Assembly: GCF_001544075.1 (NCBI RefSeq)
Contig: NZ_BCNT01000001.1
Coordinates: 248,001-312,000, forward strand
Reading direction: 5' to 3'
Origin: Comamonas terrae
GTDB lineage: Bacteria > Pseudomonadota > Gammaproteobacteria > Burkholderiales > Burkholderiaceae_C
DNA: 64,000 bases
The notes under the pieces were generated by a model. That model did no database searches, was not told the DNA's origin, and was given only the letters and a program-made list of their open reading frames with translations. Of this stretch, positions 17,805-25,265 are shown piece after piece. Position 1 is the first letter of the stretch, and the number at the start of each line of letters is the position of its first letter. The position numbers and the translations under genes are program-made.

Positions 17805-18773
17805 ATGAAGCAAAGCAGCGACCATTTGAGCGACGTGCTGGCCATCTGCCGGGCCGAACGAGCGGTGACGGCCAGCTTTTCATTGCGTGCACCCTGGGCG
17901 CTGGCGTCCGAAGGCGTGCCGGGGGCGATGGTCCGGATTGCCCAGGGGCAGCCCTACTGGCTGCAGGTGCAGGGCCAGGCGCCGCTGCAGGTCATGCCCG
18001 GCGATCTGGTGGTGCTGCCGCTGGGCAGCCCGCACGTGATCGCATCCGACCTGGCGCTGGCTCCGGTTCCGTTCGCCCGCATGATCGAACGCTTTGCGCA
18101 AGGTCCCAAGGATGAGAATCCGCTGACCTTCGAGCACGGCGGCAGCGGGCCTGCGACCCGCATCGATTCGGTACTGCTGTGGATATCGGCCCACGGCCGG
18201 CACACCATACTGAATCTGCTGCCGCCGCTGCTGCACATACCCGCCGCGCAGGCCGCCCCGCCGGCCATGCTGGGCAGCATGCTGCAGGCGCTGATAGAAG
18301 ACTCGCTGGCGCGACGTGCGGGCTGGCGTCTCGCGGCAGCCCGCATGGGCGAACTGGTCCTGGTCCATGTGCTCAGCAACCATTTCGCCACGCAGCAGCA
18401 CGGGCAGGGCTGGGTGCGCGGCCTGGCCGATGTGCAGATTGCCAGGGCCATGGCTGCCATTCATGGCCGCCCCCGCCATGAATGGAGCCTGCAGGCCCTG
18501 GCGCGGGAAGCCGCCATGTCGCGCTCGCGGTTTGCCGAGAAATTCAAGATGCTGGTGGGCGAATCGCCCATGGCCTACCTGCTGCAGCAGCGCATGGCGC
18601 ATGCCGCACAGCAGCTCGAATCGGGCCTGCCGCTGGCGCAGGTCGCCGAGGATTGCGGCTACGAATCGGAGCGCGTGTTTGCCCGCGCCTTCAAGCGCTG
18701 GTGCGGCCTGCCGCCACGCGCCTACCAGCGCAGCACCCGGGCGCTCAGAGAGGAATTCGCCGCGCTGAGATGA
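17805..18773 (+). CDS. AraC-family transcriptional regulator (cupin_6 type)
   Basis: Regulator of 322 residues with an N-terminal cupin-like sensor (VRIAQGQPYWLQVQGQAPLQVMPGDLVVLPLGSPHVI) and a C-terminal double helix-turn-helix: WSLQALAREAAMSRSRFAEKF is the first, LPLAQVAEDCGYESERVFARAFKRWCGLPPRAYQR the second. It is divergent from the NicC-like gene across 141 bases and lies upstream of a Bug receptor gene in the same direction, so it probably controls both. The effector is unknown. Confidence 0.94.
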   Translation: MKQSSDHLSDVLAICRAERAVTASFSLRAPWALASEGVPGAMVRIAQGQPYWLQVQGQAPLQVMPGDLVVLPLGSPHVIASDLALAPVPFARMIERFAQGPKDENPLTFEHGGSGPATRIDSVLLWISAHGRHTILNLLPPLLHIPAAQAAPPAMLGSMLQALIEDSLARRAGWRLAAARMGELVLVHVLSNHFATQQHGQGWVRGLADVQIARAMAAIHGRPRHEWSLQALAREAAMSRSRFAEKFKMLVGESPMAYLLQQRMAHAAQQLESGLPLAQVAEDCGYESERVFARAFKRWCGLPPRAYQRSTRALREEFAALR

Positions 18774-18965
18774 AGCCCCCCGCCGCCGGGCCGCCCATTA
18801 GGCAAGACTACGTAGGTATTGGCCGCCTGCCGCCCTGCGCGCCTGGCGATTAACTTGCTCGGCTCGCAGGCGTGGCAGAAACGCCATGCCACTGCCCGGC
18901 CCTGCTTCAGGCAAAGCTTCGGGCAGCGATTTCCCTCGCTTCCACAGAATCCACAAGGAGACTTC

Positions 18966-19940
18966 ATGCACCGCCGCCAGATTCTTGCCTCTCTTGCCGC
19001 GCTGGGTGCGTTCGCCGGCATGGCAAGCGCTTATGCCGAAACGGGCTTTCCGCAAAAACCCATCACCTTCGTCGTCCCCTACCTGGCCGGCGGCACGACC
19101 GATCTGGTGGCCCGTGTCGTGGGCGAGCACATGGCCCGCACGCTGGGCCAGCCCGTGGTGATCGAGAACCGGCCCGGCGCCGGCGGCAACATCGGCATGG
19201 ATGCCGTGGCCAAGGCCAGGCCCGACGGCTACACCATAGGCTTCGGAGCCATCTCCACCAATGCACTCAACCCGCATATCTACCAATCGATGGCCTTCGA
19301 TCCGCGCAAGGACTTCACTGCCATTTCCATGCTGGGCTACTCGACCATCGTGCTGGAGGTCGGCAGGAATTTCCCCGCCGGCAACGTGCAGGAGTTCATC
19401 GCCTACATCAAGGCCCATCCGGGCCAGCAGTACGGTACGGCCGGTGCCGGCACCAGCATGCATCTGGCCGGCGTGATGTTTGCCCAGATGGCAGGGCTGG
19501 ACATGACGCATGTGCCCTACAAGGGCAGCGTACCGGGAATCACCGACATGCTGGGCGGCCATCTGCCCGCCATGTTCGACAATCTGCCGGCCTCGCTGCC
19601 GCATATCCAGGCAGGCAAGCTCAAGGCCCTGGCAGTGGCCGGCAGCGAACGCAGCCCCTCGCTGCCCAATGTGCCGACCATCGCGGAAAGCGGCCTCAAG
19701 GGCTATGCGGTCGATCCTTGGTTCGGCGTCTACGGACCGGCCAAGGTGGACCCTGCCATCGTCGCCAGGCTCAATGCGGCCATCAACCGGGCACTGAGCG
19801 ATCCGGCCGTCAAGGACAAGCTGGTGCAGGCCGGCTTCACGCCCAAGGGCTCCACGGCGCAGGATTTCGAGGCGTTGACGCAGTCCGAATACAGGCGGCT
19901 GGGCGATGCGGCACGCAAGGCCCAGATGCAGGTCAACTGA
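18966..19940 (+). CDS. Bug-family tripartite tricarboxylate transporter substrate-binding protein
   Basis: Second periplasmic Bug receptor, 324 residues. Signal peptide MHRRQILASLAALGAFAGMASAYA is followed by FPQKPITFVVPYLAGGTTDLVARVVGEHMARTLGQ, then ENRPGAGGNIGMDAVAKARPDGYT and HVPYKGSVPGITDMLGG. The ATG at 18966 has AAGGAG nine bases upstream, ruling out the longer frame from 18819. Associated with the AraC/NicC-like pair, it may bind an aromatic carboxylate. It faces the ABC ATPase gene across only 27 bases. Confidence 0.93.
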   Translation: MHRRQILASLAALGAFAGMASAYAETGFPQKPITFVVPYLAGGTTDLVARVVGEHMARTLGQPVVIENRPGAGGNIGMDAVAKARPDGYTIGFGAISTNALNPHIYQSMAFDPRKDFTAISMLGYSTIVLEVGRNFPAGNVQEFIAYIKAHPGQQYGTAGAGTSMHLAGVMFAQMAGLDMTHVPYKGSVPGITDMLGGHLPAMFDNLPASLPHIQAGKLKALAVAGSERSPSLPNVPTIAESGLKGYAVDPWFGVYGPAKVDPAIVARLNAAINRALSDPAVKDKLVQAGFTPKGSTAQDFEALTQSEYRRLGDAARKAQMQVN

Positions 19941-19967
19941 GGGGCCCGTCCCGCCTGCGGCACGTAT

Positions 19968-20747
19968 TCACAGCAGTTCGTCGGGCAGGAACTCGATCAG
20001 AGGCTTGCCGGTGCGTGGACTGGGCTGCACCAGGGCGCGCACGCCATAGACCTCGGCAATGGTGTCAGGCGTCAGCACTTGCGCCGGCGTGCCCCGGGCC
20101 ACCAGGGCACCCTCCTTGAGCAGGTACAGCCGGTCGCAGTAATGCGCGGCCAGCGGCAGCTCATGCAATGCGGCCAGCGTGGTCAGGCCCAGGCCGCGGA
20201 TCAGGTTCAGCAGCTCGAACTGGTGGCGCACGTCCAGATGGTTCGTGGGCTCGTCCAGCACCAGCAGCGGTGCTTGCTGGGCCAGGGCACGGGCCATGAG
20301 CACACGCTGTTTTTCCCCGCCCGACAGCGTGGAGAACAGGCGTTCGGCCAGCGCCTGGGCGTTCATGCGCCGCAGCGCCTGGTCCACGAGATGCAGGTCC
20401 TGCTCGCTGTCGCGCGCAAACGGCGACTGGTGCGGTGTGCGGCCCATGAGCACCACGTCGCGCACGCGCATTTCGAATTCGCTGCCGTTTTCCTGCGCCA
20501 GCACCGCCATGGCCCGGGCATTGTCGCGCGCACCGGACTGCCACACGTCGCGGCCTTCCACGCTCACCTGGCCGCTGGCGGGGCGCAGTACCCGGTAGAT
20601 CATGCGCAGCAATGTGGATTTGCCGCTGCCGTTGGGTCCCAGCAGCCCCACGAACTCCCCCGGGGCCACATACAGGCTGACATCGCGCACGATATGCGCG
20701 GCGGCCGCCTGCCAGCACAGCCGCTGCGTGCGCAGTTCCACGGTCAT
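19968..20747 (-). CDS. btuD: ABC transporter ATP-binding protein, BtuD/FecE type
   Basis: ATPase of 259 residues for a type II importer of cobalamin or ferric siderophore. Walker A is GPNGSGKST near residue 37, the signature is LSGGEKQRVLMARAL, Walker B is LLVLDEPTNHLD, and the switch histidine lies in LAALHELPLAAHYCDR. The ATG at 20747 overlaps the permease stop codon (ATGA), so the genes are co-translated. A cobalamin riboswitch upstream of the pair argues for vitamin B12 rather than iron as the cargo. Confidence 0.9.
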   Translation of the reverse strand: MTVELRTQRLCWQAAAAHIVRDVSLYVAPGEFVGLLGPNGSGKSTLLRMIYRVLRPASGQVSVEGRDVWQSGARDNARAMAVLAQENGSEFEMRVRDVVLMGRTPHQSPFARDSEQDLHLVDQALRRMNAQALAERLFSTLSGGEKQRVLMARALAQQAPLLVLDEPTNHLDVRHQFELLNLIRGLGLTTLAALHELPLAAHYCDRLYLLKEGALVARGTPAQVLTPDTIAEVYGVRALVQPSPRTGKPLIEFLPDELL

Positions 20748-21829
20748 GCGGGCCGCCTTTCACCGCCGCCCTGGCGGCACAGCATCCAGACGAAGAAAGG
20801 GCCGCCCAGCAGCGAGGTGATGACGCCCACGGGAACCTCCGCCGGCGCAAAGGCGATGCGCGACAGCACATCCACCCAGACCAGGAAGATCGCTCCGACC
20901 AGCGCCGCCACGGGCAGCACGCGGCGGTGCTCGGAGCCCACCAGCATGCGCGCCGCATGCGGCACCATCAGGCCGACAAAGCCTATGGGACCGCACACCG
21001 CCACCAAGGTGCCGGTCACCAGCGAAACCAGCAGGAACAGCCGGCGCCGCGTGCGTGTGGTGTCCACGCCCAGCGTGGCCGCGCTTTCCTCGCCGGCCAG
21101 CAATGCATTGAGCGCGCGCGCCTGGCCCAGCAGCAAGGCAATGCCGGCCAGCAGCAGAGCGGCAGGCAGGCCCAGTACATCCCAGCGGGCGCCGGCCAGG
21201 CTGCCCAGCGTCCAGTTCAGCACGGAGCCGGCCAGTTCGCGCTGGCCGGCAGTGAGCACGATGAGGCTGGTCAGCCCGCCCAGGCAGTAGGCGATGGCCA
21301 CGCCGCCCAGGATCAGCCGCGAAGCCAGAATCCGCCCGCTTGCGTGGGCCAGCAGGTAGACGGCCACACAGGCTGCCAGTGCGCCGCCGAAGGCACCCAG
21401 CGGCAGGGCCAGCTCGCCCGCAAAGGCCAGGGCACCAAAGGCCAGCACCGTGACGGCGCCGACCGAAGCGCCCGAGGAAACGCCCAGCAGGTACGGATCG
21501 GCCAGCGGATTGCGCACCATGGCCTGCATGGCCACGCCGACCAGCGCCAGCCCCGCCCCGGCCAGTGCAGCCAGCAGCACGCGCGGCAGGCGTATGCGCC
21601 AGACGATCTGGTACTGCGCCGGGCTCCAGTCCCCTGCAGCGAGATCGAGCCCCAGCCGCCAGCCCAGCTCATGCAGCGCGATCTGCCATGCCTTGCAAGG
21701 TTCCACATGCGCAGGCCCCAGCGTGATGGACAGCGCCAACGACAGCAGCAGCAAGGCCAGCAGTGCCGCCAGCCAGCCGGCAAGCCGGCGGCGCTGCTGC
21801 CGGAATGCGGACATCGCGCCGGAGGTCAT
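20744..21829 (-). CDS. btuC: ABC transporter permease, BtuC/FecCD type
   Basis: Integral membrane subunit of 361 residues with about ten hydrophobic segments. Family motifs include IRLPRVLLAALAGAGLALVGVAMQAMVRNPLADPYLLGVSSGASVGA and VCGPIGFVGLMVPHAARMLVG. The start is uncertain: ATG at 21829 is used, while frames to 21871 or from 21814 are possible and none has a strong ribosome site. Its message would carry the cobalamin riboswitch at 22117-22329, about 290 bases upstream. The probable binding protein is encoded divergently at 22486. Confidence 0.88.
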   Translation of the reverse strand: MTSGAMSAFRQQRRRLAGWLAALLALLLLSLALSITLGPAHVEPCKAWQIALHELGWRLGLDLAAGDWSPAQYQIVWRIRLPRVLLAALAGAGLALVGVAMQAMVRNPLADPYLLGVSSGASVGAVTVLAFGALAFAGELALPLGAFGGALAACVAVYLLAHASGRILASRLILGGVAIAYCLGGLTSLIVLTAGQRELAGSVLNWTLGSLAGARWDVLGLPAALLLAGIALLLGQARALNALLAGEESAATLGVDTTRTRRRLFLLVSLVTGTLVAVCGPIGFVGLMVPHAARMLVGSEHRRVLPVAALVGAIFLVWVDVLSRIAFAPAEVPVGVITSLLGGPFFVWMLCRQGGGERRPA

Positions 21830-22116
21830 GGCATTCGCCCCCCCGCGCAGCCGGATCCCCGGGCCGGGCATCCAACACGGCTGCCGCTGCCGTCCGCAGG
21901 GACCATGGTCCTTGGCATGGCAAGGGGTATGGCAGAAAGATGAAGCAATTCAAGAGGCCCATGGAGTCGGCCGCCTGCCTGCGGCTGGCGGACTCATGCT
22001 GCGGCACCGGGCACCGCCAGGGTCCCGCCGCCAAGCCTGTTGCCGCCACGCTGCGCCCCGCAGACGGTCGTTGCAATGCCGCAGGGCATGCTCTTATGCA
22101 CATGCCACGCGGCGCC

Positions 22117-22329
22117 CAACAGGCCGGTATCCGGGCTGGCAGATGGCTGGGAGCCGCCGCTTCGCCTTCCCGATGCCATCGCGCGCCCGCCGGGCCACGT
22201 GGGACATCAGTGGCCGGCCCTTGCGTTGCAAGGCGCCCTGAAGCGGCTTTCTCTGCTTACCGTTGCGGGGGCAGCCAGGGCTTTGCACCCTGTTCCCGTT
22301 GAACCCGGGCATCGCCCGGGCACCTGTTG
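22117..22329 (-). promoter_or_regulatory. Cobalamin (B12) riboswitch upstream of btuCD
   Basis: Read on the minus strand, the element starts with a P1 arm CAACAGG (22323-22329) and ends with its complement CCTGTTG (22117-22123). Between them are the expected blocks: GGTGCCCGGG, AACGGGAACAGGGTGC, GGCTGCCCCCGCAACGGTAA, GCCACTG, GGGAAGGCGAAG and CAGCCCGGATACCGGCC (B12 box; usual form GCCCGGAGACC). This matches the proteobacterial cobalamin riboswitch in order and spacing. It should lower btuC/btuD expression when adenosylcobalamin is plentiful. Confidence 0.93.
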
Positions 22330-22485
22330 CATGCATGCCGAAGCAGCGGCCCGTCCTGGACAAAGCCGCCGGCGTTCTGCAATGCGCCGCACAGTATAGG
22401 GCAGCAAGCCAGGCCGCCCGGCGGCTGCCGTCCCGACTTGCTGACATAGAATCCGGCCCTTCTCTCCTGAGCTTGCGGCTGCGAC

Positions 22486-23394
22486 ATGAGCGACTACCTC
22501 AAGGCCTTGGCACTGACCTCGGCCATTTCCCTGCTGGCGCAGCCCGTTCAAGCCGCCGCGCAGGGGGCCATTGAGCTGGTCGATGCCCGCCAGAAAGCCA
22601 TCGCCCTGGCAGGGCCGGCACGCCGCATCGTTTCCCTGCAGCCGTCCTTTACCGAAGCCATCTGCGCGCTGGGCGGCTGCGATGCGCTGGTGGGCGTGGA
22701 CCGGTATTCGACCTGGCCGCAGCAGGCCGCCGCCATCCCCAAGGTGGGCAGCTTGAGAGACCCCGATATCGAGCGCATCGTGGCGCTGCGCCCCGACGTG
22801 GTGCTGGCACGCCCCAACCACAAGGTGGACGAACGGCTGGAAAGCCTGGGCATCCCGGTGCTGACGCTCAATGCCCAGACCTATGACGACATGGCGCAGG
22901 AACTGGAGACCCTGGCCATGCTGCTGGGCCGGCCGGGCCGGGGCACCAGGCTGTGGCAGCAGACCCGCGACCGGCTCGATGCGCTGCGACGCCAGGTGCC
23001 GCGCCAGTGGCAGGGCCGAAAGGTCTATTTCGAACTGCACAGCGGCATGGCCGCAGCGGGCGAGGCATCGTTCATCGGGCAGACCCTGCAAGGCCTGGGC
23101 CTGGTCAATATTGCGGGGCGGGATCTGCCCATGTATCCCAGGCTCAGCCCCGAGTACGTGGTGCGCGCCAATCCGGACGTGATCATCACCATGGCCGACA
23201 TGCCGGTGCCGCCTCCCGCACGCCAGGGCTGGAGCCTCCTGCCGGCCCTGAAAGGCAATCGCTACTGCCGTATTCCCAATGCCGATTTCGAGGTGATGGT
23301 ACGGCCCGGCCCGCGCATCGACGAGGCGGCCCGGCAGATACTGCTATGCCTGCAGCAATTGCCGCCGCCCGGAACAGAATCATCAAAAAGATAG
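22486..23394 (+). CDS. btuF: Periplasmic ABC substrate-binding protein, BtuF-like
   Basis: Helical-backbone binding protein of 302 residues. A cleavable leader (LKALALTSAISLLAQPVQAAAQ) precedes RRIVSLQPSFTEAICALGGCDALVGVDRYSTWP, the usual start of BtuF/HemT proteins, then RDPDIERIVALRPDVVLA and a C-terminal lobe with LGLVNIAG and PEYVVRANPDVIITM. It is divergent from the btuC-like gene and likely supplies cobalamin or a cobinamide to that transporter. Its own message would not contain the riboswitch, which is encoded on the other strand. The coding end runs into repeat copy 2. Confidence 0.88.
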   Translation: MSDYLKALALTSAISLLAQPVQAAAQGAIELVDARQKAIALAGPARRIVSLQPSFTEAICALGGCDALVGVDRYSTWPQQAAAIPKVGSLRDPDIERIVALRPDVVLARPNHKVDERLESLGIPVLTLNAQTYDDMAQELETLAMLLGRPGRGTRLWQQTRDRLDALRRQVPRQWQGRKVYFELHSGMAAAGEASFIGQTLQGLGLVNIAGRDLPMYPRLSPEYVVRANPDVIITMADMPVPPPARQGWSLLPALKGNRYCRIPNADFEVMVRPGPRIDEAARQILLCLQQLPPPGTESSKR

Positions 23395-23440
23395 CTGCCT
23401 TCGCTTGTTACACCTGGGCTGCAGCCATATTTGGCCTGAA
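23386..23440. repeat. Dispersed intergenic repeat, copy 2
   Basis: The text starting AAAAAGATAGCTGCCTTCGC at the end of the btuF-like gene and reaching ATATTTGGCCTGAAATT resembles the repeat at 4700-4762. It fills the whole gap between two convergent genes, as expected of a terminator-like intergenic repeat. Confidence 0.5.
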
Positions 23441-23442
23441 AT

Positions 23443-24072
23443 TCACCAGGGCAGCCTCAGCCGCACGGCACAGCTCCAGGCATCCGCCAGGCGCCCGGCG
23501 CCGCCAAAGGGCCGGCCGCCATGGGCAGCAGGCTCGCAATCGACCAGCACATGGGCCAGCGGGGGGACACGCTCCCGCACCAGGGCCAGGACATCGGGGC
23601 TGCGGAAATCGCTGAGCACCCAGAGTTGGGGCTGCATTTCGGGCCACCGGGCCAGCATCTGCCATGCTGCCTGGAAGGCCTGGGCCAGGGGCGTGCCGCC
23701 CCCCCCGGGCAGCGGGTCGATCCATTCCGCATTCCAGCGCGGCGCCCGGCGCGGCGGCAGCTGCCATTGCACCTGGCCTGCGCCGAAGCACAGCAGCGCC
23801 ACGGGCATGCGCTGCAGATAGGCCCGGCACAGCCATTGCAGCAGCAATCCCTTGGCGCGGGCGAAGGCGCCGCTGTCCAGCATCGAGGCCGAGCAGTCGA
23901 GCGCGAACACCTGCAGCCCCTGGGGCTGGCCCAGGCCCTGGCGCCAGCGCAGGTGCCCGGCCGCCAGCGGCTGGCCGCGGCGCGCGCGCAGCGTGGCGGG
24001 CCAGTCGAGCACGGCGCCCGGCCGGCGCTGCGCCACGGGCTGCGCAGGGCTGGCCAGCGCAGCCCCGGCCAT
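23443..24072 (-). CDS. chlD: ChlD-type VWA domain, read by -1 frameshift from the upstream AAA+ frame
   Basis: C-terminal half of a medium chelatase subunit. The MIDAS motif is FALDCSASMLDSG (DxSxS), with GGGGTPLAQAF and LWVLSDFRSPDVLALV supplying the other metal contacts. If translated alone, the first ATG is at 24072 (209 residues), with only a weak GGGGG upstream. The frame is open back through the A7 run at 24132-24138, where it is -1 relative to the AAA+ frame. Frameshifting there would give a 607-residue AAA+/proline-rich/VWA protein ending at 23443, the normal architecture and size of ChlD. I favour the fused product; an independently started VWA protein cannot be excluded. Confidence 0.85.
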   Translation of the reverse strand: MAGAALASPAQPVAQRRPGAVLDWPATLRARRGQPLAAGHLRWRQGLGQPQGLQVFALDCSASMLDSGAFARAKGLLLQWLCRAYLQRMPVALLCFGAGQVQWQLPPRRAPRWNAEWIDPLPGGGGTPLAQAFQAAWQMLARWPEMQPQLWVLSDFRSPDVLALVRERVPPLAHVLVDCEPAAHGGRPFGGAGRLADAWSCAVRLRLPW

Positions 24073-24104
24073 GGGCACTGCGGTGCGCCCCCGGCCAGGG
24101 CGCG

Positions 24105-25265
24105 TCAGCGCCCCCGGCCGGGGGCGCGGGCTTTTTTTGCGGCCAGGGCCTCCAGGGCGGCCTGCGCCAGCGCGTCGGCCTGCAGCGCCGCGACCGGCGC
24201 GCTGGCCAGGGGCTGCGGCCGGCCCCAGTCGGCGGGCGGCTGCTGCAGGCCCTGCGCCGCGGCCCCGGCCGGGCCGGGGCTGGGCGTCGGGTTCGTCTGG
24301 CCCGCGTTCCCCGCCGGGGTGGGCGATGGAGGCGGCACCGGTGTTGATGCCGGTGCTGGTGCCGGTATTGGCGCCGGCGACGGGGCCGGGCGCTGCGCGG
24401 TGTCGGCGGGCGCCTGGCTGGCACGGTGCAGCAGCACCAGGGGCGCCACCGCAGCCACATGGCGCGCGCCGATGCCCTCGCTGCCTTCCCAGGCGGCCAG
24501 GGCGCGCGCCGCGCGCAGCATCACGAGGTCGGCGCGCAGGCCGTCCACCCGGGCATCTATGCACTGCTGCGCGACCTCGCCGTGCACGGCATCGCTCCAC
24601 GGCAGCTGGCCGGCATCGGCGCAGCGCAGCCGCGCCTGCCGCAGGCGTTCTGCCAGGCGCGCCTGCTCGGCCGCGTGGGCCTGCGCAAAGCCCGCGGGGT
24701 CGAGGTCGAAGCGCAGCCGCGCCTTGACGATGGCGCTGCGCAGCTGCGGGTCCTGCGCATTGGCCAGTTGCACGCACAGGCCCAGCCGGTCGAGCAGCTG
24801 CGGGCGCAGCATGCCCTCCTCGGGGTTCATGGTGCCGATCAGCACGAAGCGCGCCGCGTGGCTGTGCGAGATGCCGTCGCGCTCCACGCGGTTCACGCCC
24901 GAGGCGGCCACGTCCAGCAGCACATCGACGATGGCATCGGGCAGCAGGTTGATCTCGTCGACGTAGAGCACGCCACCGTGCGCCCGGGCCAGCAGGCCGG
25001 GCGCAAAGGCCACCTCGCTGCCGGCCAGGGCCTTGGCCAGGTCGAGGCTGCCCACCACATGCTCGATGGACGCGCCCAGCGGCAGCGTGACGAAGGGCGC
25101 GGGCGCCAGCACGTCGGCCAGCGCGCGCGCGGCCGTGGACTTGGCCGTGCCGCGCGGGCCCTGGACCAGCACGCCGCCGAGCGCCGGCTCGATGGCCGCC
25201 AGCAGCAGCGCCTGCACCAGCTGCGGCTGGCCCTGGATCGCCGATAAAGGGAATGTCGGTGTCAT
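24105..25265 (-). CDS. chlI: AAA+ chelatase subunit (ChlI/CobS-like), zero-frame product of the chlD gene
   Basis: Motor ATPase of 386 residues for cobalt insertion together with CobN. Walker A is GPRGTAKST (residues 36-44), Walker B VLYVDE (99-104), and NRVERDGISHSHAARFVLIGTMNPEEG is the Mg/Co-chelatase family insertion and sensor region. The AAA+ domain ends near residue 280 and is followed by a proline-rich linker (PAPSPAPIPAPAPAS and on), which is a feature of ChlD, not of small subunits, and supports the idea that this is the front half of chlD. It stops at TGA 24105-24107, just after the slippery run. The ATG at 25265 overlaps the cobN stop (ATGA). Confidence 0.9.
   Translation of the reverse strand: MTPTFPLSAIQGQPQLVQALLLAAIEPALGGVLVQGPRGTAKSTAARALADVLAPAPFVTLPLGASIEHVVGSLDLAKALAGSEVAFAPGLLARAHGGVLYVDEINLLPDAIVDVLLDVAASGVNRVERDGISHSHAARFVLIGTMNPEEGMLRPQLLDRLGLCVQLANAQDPQLRSAIVKARLRFDLDPAGFAQAHAAEQARLAERLRQARLRCADAGQLPWSDAVHGEVAQQCIDARVDGLRADLVMLRAARALAAWEGSEGIGARHVAAVAPLVLLHRASQAPADTAQRPAPSPAPIPAPAPASTPVPPPSPTPAGNAGQTNPTPSPGPAGAAAQGLQQPPADWGRPQPLASAPVAALQADALAQAALEALAAKKARAPGRGR
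24108..24153 (-). promoter_or_regulatory. Putative -1 programmed ribosomal frameshift signal in chlD
   Basis: On the minus strand: SD-like GGAGG (24149-24153), ten bases, then codons GCA AAA AAA GCC holding the slippery heptamer A-AAA-AAA (24132-24138), four bases, then the perfect palindrome GCGCCCCCGGCCGGGGGCGC (24108-24127), an 8-bp all-GC stem with a four-base loop. The zero-frame TGA follows the stem at once. The arrangement is that of E. coli dnaX. A -1 slip continues as KK-SPRPRPGALTRPGRGR into the VWA domain. A second GGCCGGGGGCGC at about 24086-24097 could pair alternatively with the 5' arm. Confidence 0.85.

Noticed and set aside
23443..25265. Magnesium chelatase for bacteriochlorophyll
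   Set aside because: Although ChlI/ChlD-like, the genes overlap cobN in a B12-riboswitch operon and no bch genes are present, so cobalt chelation is far more likely.
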